A DNA stretch of 19,772 nt from JBMSHD01 sp049416425 (GTDB lineage: Bacteria > Pseudomonadota > Gammaproteobacteria > Francisellales > Francisellaceae). The translations under genes and the position numbers were made by a program. The stretch's first letter is position 1. Every line of letters starts with the position of its first letter. The notes under the pieces are model-generated. The model worked only from the letters and a program-made list of their open reading frames with translations, was not told where the DNA came from and searched no databases. Below, piece by piece: positions 14,927 through 19,772 of this stretch. The stretch lies in NCBI GenBank assembly GCA_049416425.1, contig JBMSHD010000029.1, positions 1 through 19,772 of the forward strand. Direction: 5' to 3'.

Positions 14927-16114
14927 ATGCAGTTTTTAAAAATAACCGACGTCGATCTCAAAGGCAAAAAAGTATTGATTCGTGTGGATTTCAATGTGCC
15001 GTTAAAAAATGGTCATATTACCAGCACGACTCGTATTGAGGCGGCGTTGAAAACGATTCGCTACGCCATTGATCAAGGCTCTCGTATCATGCTGTTATCG
15101 CATCTTGGCAGACCCGTTGAGGGGCAATATGATGAGCAGTTTTCACTGGCTCCCGTTGCCGATTGTCTGGGAGAACTCTTGGGGCAGAAAGTAGATCTGG
15201 CCAAAGACTGGTTAAAAGGCATCGATGTGGCCGCAGGACAGGTCGTATTGTGTGAAAACGTACGATTTAATAAAGGTGAGAAGAAAAATGATGAAGCCTT
15301 GGCCAGACATATGGCATCATTGTGTGATGTATTTGTGATGGATGCTTTTGCAACGGCACACAGAGCGGAAGGTTCTACCTATGGTATCGCTCAGTTTGCG
15401 CCAATCGCCTGCGCGGGTTTTCTCCTAAGCGATGAAATTGAGGCATTATCGGCAGCCATCGCTCATCCGAAAAAACCACTGGTGGCGATTGTCGGTGGCG
15501 CAAAAGTCTCGACCAAGTTGACCGTGTTAAAGAACCTTATTGATAAAGTCGATACCTTGATTGTCGGCGGCGGCATTGCCAATACGTTTTTAGTGGCAGC
15601 CGGGTTCAGTGTCGGCAAATCGTTGATGGAGGCCGATCTTGTCGATGAGGCACGAGAGCTTATGGCCTATGCTAAAGCGCATGGTATTGCCATTCCAATG
15701 CCGGTTGATGTGCGCGTGGCAAAGGTGTTTGATGAGAATGCAGAGGCCGAAATTAAAACGGTTGAAGCCATCGAACCCGATGATTTGATTCTCGATATCG
15801 GACCGATGACACAAAAGCAATTCAGTGGCCTTTTGCATGAGGCAAAAACCATCTTGTGGAACGGACCGGTTGGGGTTTTTGAGTTTGACAACTTCAGTGC
15901 CGGAACCAAAGCCATATCCGAGGCTATCGCAAGCTCATCGGCTTTCTCGGTGGCCGGTGGAGGCGATACCATTGCCGCTATCGAGAAATTTAATATCAAA
16001 GATAAGGTATCCTATATTTCAACCGCCGGTGGCGCATTCTTAGAGTTTATCGAGGGAAAAACACTGCCTGCCGTTGATATTCTATGTAAAAGATCAGATG
16101 AGGTAGCATCATGA
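14927..16114 (+). CDS. pgk: Phosphoglycerate kinase
   Basis: Transfers phosphate between 1,3-bisphosphoglycerate and ADP in glycolysis and gluconeogenesis. The 395-residue product has the usual two-domain form. The N-terminal signature RVDFNVPLKNG is near residues 18-28, SHLGRP at about 59-64, and CENVRFNKGEKKN follows. The hinge and nucleotide side show VAIVGGAKVSTKL, LIVGGGIANTF, LWNGPVGVFE, GGGDTIAAI and STAGGAFLEFIEG. AAGGTGG lies just before the ATG. The stop overlaps the pyk start as ATGA, so pgk and pyk are translationally coupled. Confidence 0.97.
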   Translation: MQFLKITDVDLKGKKVLIRVDFNVPLKNGHITSTTRIEAALKTIRYAIDQGSRIMLLSHLGRPVEGQYDEQFSLAPVADCLGELLGQKVDLAKDWLKGIDVAAGQVVLCENVRFNKGEKKNDEALARHMASLCDVFVMDAFATAHRAEGSTYGIAQFAPIACAGFLLSDEIEALSAAIAHPKKPLVAIVGGAKVSTKLTVLKNLIDKVDTLIVGGGIANTFLVAAGFSVGKSLMEADLVDEARELMAYAKAHGIAIPMPVDVRVAKVFDENAEAEIKTVEAIEPDDLILDIGPMTQKQFSGLLHEAKTILWNGPVGVFEFDNFSAGTKAISEAIASSSAFSVAGGGDTIAAIEKFNIKDKVSYISTAGGAFLEFIEGKTLPAVDILCKRSDEVAS

Positions 16115-17544
16115 GAAGGACGAAAATTCTGGCAACCTTGGGGCCAGCCAGTGAGTCTAGAGAAGTTTTGAGCCAGATGATAAAAGCCGGCATTAATGCC
16201 GTCAGGCTTAATTTTTCTCACGGCACAGCGGAAGATCATGGAAAACGTGTGCAGCTGATTCGTGAGCTCTCCAAAGAGCTTGGAGTCTATATTGGCATTT
16301 TGGCGGATCTTCAAGGTCCTAAGATTCGAGTGGCCAAGTTTAAAGAGGGTTCGGTCATGCTCAAAAAAGGCGCCGATTTCATCCTCGATGCCGATATGGA
16401 TAAAGCAGCAGGCGATGAGAAAAACGTCGGCATCGATTATAAAGAGCTGCCGAATGACGTCAAGAAGGGCGATGTGCTGCTATTGGATGACGGCAAGATC
16501 GTTTTGACGGTTAAGAAGGTTCAAGGTGCCAAGGTGCTTTGTGATGTCACCATCGGTGGTAAGCTGTCGAACAATAAAGGCATCAATAAAAAAGGCGGTG
16601 GGCTTACGGCTCCTGCTTTGACCGAGAAGGACAAGACGGATATTAAGACGGCAGCGGCTCTTCAAGTCGACTATGTTGCCGTGTCTTTTCCCAGAGATGG
16701 TAAAGATTTGGAACTCGCTCGAAAACTCTTGAATGATGCCGGTTGGGATGCCGGAATCGTATCTAAAGTTGAGCGTACGGAGGCCGTTGCCAATATCGAA
16801 GAGATCATCAAGGCTTCCGACGCGGTGATGGTTGCCAGAGGTGATCTGGCCGTTGAGATTGGTGATGAGAATGTGCCGGCGGTGCAGAAGATGATTATTC
16901 GTCGTACACGCCAGCTGGATAAAGTAGTGATCACAGCCACTCAGATGATGGAGTCGATGATTACCAATTCCAGCCCGACTCGTGCCGAGGTTTCCGATGT
17001 GGCGAATGCCGTTTTGGATGGCACGGATGTGGTGATGCTCTCGGCGGAATCAGCAGCCGGTCAATATCCCGTTGAAACGGTTGCGGCGATGGCTCGGGTC
17101 TGTGAAGCTGCCGAGGCCAGCAGGCTTGTCGATATCGTCTCTAAAGATCATATTCCTGAGAATTATGAGCGTGTTGATGAGGCGGTGGCAACCTCTGCGG
17201 TTTATCTTGCCAATCATCTGAAGGTGAAAGCCATTATTTCATTGACGGAATCAGGGTCAACAGCGCTTTGGATGTCACGAATCAACAGTGAGCTGCCAAT
17301 CTATGCCATGAGCCGTAACAAGACGACCTTGGGGCGGATGACGTTATATCGTGGCGTGGTTCCCATCGAGTTTGATTCAACGCGTATGGCACGTTTTTAT
17401 GTCAATCGTGAGGCCTCACTCGAGCTTGAAAAGCGTGGCGTGGTCAAAGAAGGTGACTGGTTGATCTTAACCAGCGGTGATCATATGGGGCTCCATGGCG
17501 GCACCAATAAAATTAAGGTTATCCAGGCGGGTAATGTTGTTTAA
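16111..17544 (+). CDS. pyk: Pyruvate kinase (PykA type)
   Basis: Makes pyruvate and ATP from phosphoenolpyruvate and ADP. The 477-residue product resembles E. coli PykA (480) more than PykF along its length, for example KEGSVMLKKGADFILDAD, VGIDYKELPNDVKKGD, GGKLSNNKGINKKGGGL and SFPRDGKDLELAR. Substrate and metal residues lie in RLNFSHG, ADLQGPKIRV, VSKVER (catalytic lysine), VMVARGDLAVEIGDE and VITATQMMESMI. The C-terminal regulatory domain is complete. PykA-type enzymes are often activated by AMP or sugar phosphates; the sequence does not tell which effector acts here. It overlaps pgk by 4 bases and lies 27 bases before fba. Confidence 0.96.
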   Translation: MRRTKILATLGPASESREVLSQMIKAGINAVRLNFSHGTAEDHGKRVQLIRELSKELGVYIGILADLQGPKIRVAKFKEGSVMLKKGADFILDADMDKAAGDEKNVGIDYKELPNDVKKGDVLLLDDGKIVLTVKKVQGAKVLCDVTIGGKLSNNKGINKKGGGLTAPALTEKDKTDIKTAAALQVDYVAVSFPRDGKDLELARKLLNDAGWDAGIVSKVERTEAVANIEEIIKASDAVMVARGDLAVEIGDENVPAVQKMIIRRTRQLDKVVITATQMMESMITNSSPTRAEVSDVANAVLDGTDVVMLSAESAAGQYPVETVAAMARVCEAAEASRLVDIVSKDHIPENYERVDEAVATSAVYLANHLKVKAIISLTESGSTALWMSRINSELPIYAMSRNKTTLGRMTLYRGVVPIEFDSTRMARFYVNREASLELEKRGVVKEGDWLILTSGDHMGLHGGTNKIKVIQAGNVV

Positions 17545-17571
17545 ATTATTTTTAGGATAGGAGCAAAAACA

Positions 17572-18648
17572 ATGGCATTAGTTTCACTAAGACAATTATT
17601 GGATCATGCCGCCGAGCACGGCTATGGTATTCCGGCGTTTAACGTCAATAACCTTGAGCAGATTCGTGCGGTGATGGAAGCGGCTGATAGGGTCGACTCT
17701 CCGGTTATCCTGCAGGCTTCAGCCGGGGCGCGCAAATATGCCGGCGCCCCGTTTATTCGCCATCTTGTGCTGGCGGCAATTGAAGAATATCCCCATCTTC
17801 CCGTTTGTATGCATCAGGATCACGGCACCTCCCCAGATGTCTGTCAGCGTTCGATTCAGCTGGGTTTCTCATCGGTGATGATGGATGGCTCGCTGAAAGC
17901 CGATGGCAAGACGCCTGCCGATTATGCGTATAATGTCGATGTGACAAAACGCACCGTTGACATGGCGCATGCCTGTGGTGTCTCCGTCGAAGGCGAGCTG
18001 GGCTGTTTGGGATCGCTTGAGACAGGACAAGCCGGTGAAGAAGATGGCGTCGGTGCCGAAGGAACTCTATCGCATGATCAGCTTTTAACCGATCCTGAAG
18101 AGGCGGCGCGTTTTGTGGCTGAGACCAAAGTTGATGCTTTAGCGATTGCCATCGGTACCAGTCATGGTGCTTATAAATTTACCAAACCACCGACAGGTGA
18201 TGTCTTGGCGATCTCTCGAGTCAAAGAAATCCATGCCCGAATTCCCGATACGCATCTGGTGATGCACGGCTCTTCTTCAGTGCCGCAGGATTGGCTTAAG
18301 ATCATCAATGAGTATGGCGGTGAGATGGGCGAAACCTATGGTGTGCCGGTTGCTGAAATCGTTGAGGCAATCAAGTATGGTGTCAGAAAAGTCAATATCG
18401 ATACCGATTTGAGAATGGCGGCAACAGGGGCGATTCGTCGTTTTATGGCCACGCATCGTGGAGAGTTTGATCCGCGTAAATACAATGCGATTGCCAAAGA
18501 TGCCATGAGTGAGGTTTGTAAAGCGCGTTATGAGGCCTTTGGTTCCGCAGGGCAAGCCAGCAAAATCAAGGTCTTGTCACTCGAGGCGATGTATCAGTTA
18601 TATCTTAGCGGTAAGCTTGATCCGCGTGTTGAATTGGCGTTATCATAA
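17572..18648 (+). CDS. fba: Class II fructose-bisphosphate aldolase (Calvin-cycle subtype)
   Basis: Zinc-dependent reversible aldol reaction between fructose-1,6-bisphosphate and the two triose phosphates. It has 358 residues. MHQDHG carries catalytic D83 and zinc ligand H84; VEGELGCLG is at 139-147; GTSHGAYKF carries zinc ligand H198; MHGSSSVP carries H232; and the phosphate-binding NIDTDLRMA is at 275-283. The sequence resembles the CbbA/Calvin-cycle subtype of class II aldolases (as also seen in Legionella- and Francisella-like bacteria) rather than E. coli FbaA. No Calvin-cycle genes are nearby, so a glycolytic and gluconeogenic role is expected. TAGGA/GGAG-type bases precede the ATG. It is the last gene of the cluster. 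Confidence 0.96.
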   Translation: MALVSLRQLLDHAAEHGYGIPAFNVNNLEQIRAVMEAADRVDSPVILQASAGARKYAGAPFIRHLVLAAIEEYPHLPVCMHQDHGTSPDVCQRSIQLGFSSVMMDGSLKADGKTPADYAYNVDVTKRTVDMAHACGVSVEGELGCLGSLETGQAGEEDGVGAEGTLSHDQLLTDPEEAARFVAETKVDALAIAIGTSHGAYKFTKPPTGDVLAISRVKEIHARIPDTHLVMHGSSSVPQDWLKIINEYGGEMGETYGVPVAEIVEAIKYGVRKVNIDTDLRMAATGAIRRFMATHRGEFDPRKYNAIAKDAMSEVCKARYEAFGSAGQASKIKVLSLEAMYQLYLSGKLDPRVELALS

Positions 18649-18668
18649 GACGCATTTTTTATCAAAAA

Positions 18669-18720
18669 GCCAGTTTATCTAACCTCACCTGGCCTCTTCT
18701 TGTGTTAAGAAGAAGGCTGG
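18669..18720. terminator. Hairpin-rich bidirectional terminator region between fba and the AEC permease
   Basis: Two overlapping structures. On the plus strand, 18689-18701 pairs with 18707-18720 around loop GTGTT: 13 pairs, two of them G-U, with one bulged A. It has no T-run after it. On the minus strand, GCCAG (18693-18689) pairs with CTGGC (18673-18669) and is followed at once by TTTTT (18668-18664), a plausible if small-stemmed terminator for the leftward permease gene. The two share the bases 18689-18693, so they cannot form together in one molecule. Confidence 0.55.
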
Positions 18721-18751
18721 AAGGCGTTCTGCAAAAAAGTCAGGAAAAAGT

Positions 18752-19690
18752 CTAAATAAAATACAACCACAGATTGATGGTGATAAAGCTCAGCAGTGTT
18801 GTGACAATAACGACAAAGGTCTGGGTTTTTTCCTCCAGCTGATATTGATTGGCAATGATGTAGTTATGCGTGGCTGTAGGGCTTGCGGTTAGTAGCACTA
18901 AGGCCAGCAGCAGCTCTTTGCTCAAGCCAAGAAGCCAGCCGATAATCAAAGCGATCAATGGAAAGATCAACAGCTTGAGTGTGCTCAAGCCCAATATCAG
19001 CCATTTCTCACGCTTTACCTTTAATGACGATAAACCAAAAGCACAAGTCAATCCCAGTGAAAACAAAGCCATAGGTGCGGCGGTTTTGGCAATGAAGTTT
19101 AAAATGCTTAAGATTTGTTCATGAATGTCTATTTTTAGGGAACCGATGATAAAGCCCAAAAGCGATGAAACAATGATGGGGTTTGTGGTCAGCACTTTTA
19201 CGACTCGTTTGATGATAAAGCCAAGCCCAGGTCGTTGTCGTGATCCAGCAATACTCATCTCGATAAACAAAATGCTTAAGGTGAAAAATACGATGTTTTG
19301 AATTGCCATCAAAGGAATGGCAAAGGCTGCTGAGGAAAATACCAGTAAAAATAGTGGAATGGTAAAATAGGCACCATCGACCTGAGAGCTGGCCATGGTA
19401 TTTAAGATGGCATGTGATCGTGGAAGTTTAAGCATTTTTCGACTGATTGCATAGGTCAGAGCAATGATCAGCAGCATCGCAAGAAAATAGGCACCGATAT
19501 AGTTTACATTAAAAATATTGATACGGCTGTGATAGCAGCTTAAAAACAGCTGAATCGGCAGAGCGATATAAAAGACGTAATGGATTAAGGTCAGGTCGCT
19601 GCCGGCACTGAATATGCGTGTTTTGCCAAAGCAGAAACCCAGAAAGATGGTAAAAAATAAGACAGAAGTCGTGGCTAATACGGCGATCAT
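18752..19690 (-). CDS. AEC-family transporter (auxin efflux carrier-like permease)
   Basis: Inner-membrane secondary transporter of the AEC/Mem_trans family; bacterial members include malate and other organic-acid permeases, but the substrate cannot be read from this sequence. The 312 residues are almost entirely hydrophobic, in two sets of helices around a central loop, as in the family. Signatures are YVFYIALPIQLFLSC near residue 40, MASSQVDGAYFTIPL (about 99-113), PMALFSLGL in the second half, and ASPTATHNYIIANQY near the C-terminus. The start ATG has only a weak ribosome binding site (ACAAG). It converges on fba. An exporter or importer of organic acids beside glycolysis genes is plausible but unproven. 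Confidence 0.85.
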   Translation of the reverse strand: MIAVLATTSVLFFTIFLGFCFGKTRIFSAGSDLTLIHYVFYIALPIQLFLSCYHSRINIFNVNYIGAYFLAMLLIIALTYAISRKMLKLPRSHAILNTMASSQVDGAYFTIPLFLLVFSSAAFAIPLMAIQNIVFFTLSILFIEMSIAGSRQRPGLGFIIKRVVKVLTTNPIIVSSLLGFIIGSLKIDIHEQILSILNFIAKTAAPMALFSLGLTCAFGLSSLKVKREKWLILGLSTLKLLIFPLIALIIGWLLGLSKELLLALVLLTASPTATHNYIIANQYQLEEKTQTFVVIVTTLLSFITINLWLYFI

Positions 19691-19772
19691 GGCTTGTATA
19701 TTGTCTTTGTAATGCTTGTTATACCCAAGTTGGTAAATTATTGATTAAATGTTCATCAAAATACTCTTTTTT
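19691..19772. other. AT-rich region upstream of the AEC permease
   Basis: 82 bases to the window edge with no coding signal I can support. Read leftward it contains TATAAC about 30 bases before the ATG, but no convincing -35 at proper spacing. It probably holds the permease promoter. Confidence 0.3.

Noticed and set aside
15667..15999. Open frame of 110 codons opposite pgk
   Set aside because: Shadow of a highly conserved gene; no start signal and no family resemblance.
1..19772. Frequent TGCCGG/GCCGGC words, considered as a DNA uptake signal
   Set aside because: Many occurrences fall in Ala-Gly and Pro-Ala codons across both strands with no fixed longer flank; a k-mer enrichment test on the whole genome would be needed to revive the idea.

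Overview
The window is a densely coded stretch of a gammaproteobacterial chromosome with moderate base composition. Gene order tkt-gap-pgk-pyk-fba, a PykA-type pyruvate kinase, a CysZ, an LplA and a PBP5-like carboxypeptidase point to the Legionella/Coxiella/Francisella part of the Gammaproteobacteria. That placement is inferred from remembered gene order and protein resemblance, not from a tree. I see no rRNA, tRNA, CRISPR array, insertion sequence, prophage gene or clear sign of recent transfer.

Layout. (1) Positions 1-3830, leftward: a tight operon dacA-like carboxypeptidase -> lplA -> cysZ -> yeiH-family exporter (cut by the left edge). It joins cell-wall trimming with lipoate salvage and sulfate transport. 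(2) 3984-6724, rightward: an unrecognised secreted cysteine-rich protein built from two copies of a five-cysteine module; pdxS (PLP synthase) with no pdxT beside it; and a lone trpD-like phosphoribosyltransferase. The 153-base gap before pdxS holds three inverted repeats and a promoter candidate. (3) 6669-10127, leftward: a four-gene MCE/Mla-type lipid-transport cassette (STAS-fused permease, ATPase, MCE protein, auxiliary lipoprotein), with overlapping or nearly touching genes. Its last gene overlaps the end of trpD tail to tail. (4) 10308-18648, rightward: a CLC chloride/proton antiporter followed by transketolase, GAPDH, phosphoglycerate kinase, pyruvate kinase and class II fructose-bisphosphate aldolase. 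This central-carbon cluster has a likely internal terminator between gap and pgk. (5) 18752-19690, leftward: an AEC-family permease converging on fba across a hairpin-rich intergenic region.

How it fits together. The right half is a glycolysis/gluconeogenesis and pentose-phosphate module. Aldolase, GAPDH, PGK and PK cover most of the triose part of glycolysis, and transketolase links it to erythrose-4-phosphate and ribose-5-phosphate. PdxS uses triose and pentose phosphates to make PLP, so it draws on the same pool, though it has its own apparent control region. The left half is mostly envelope and transport functions.

I found no obviously new multi-gene system. The best candidates for something undescribed are the two-module cysteine-rich secreted protein at 3984-4661, the repeat-rich control region before pdxS, and the altered active-site region of the lone trpD-like gene.
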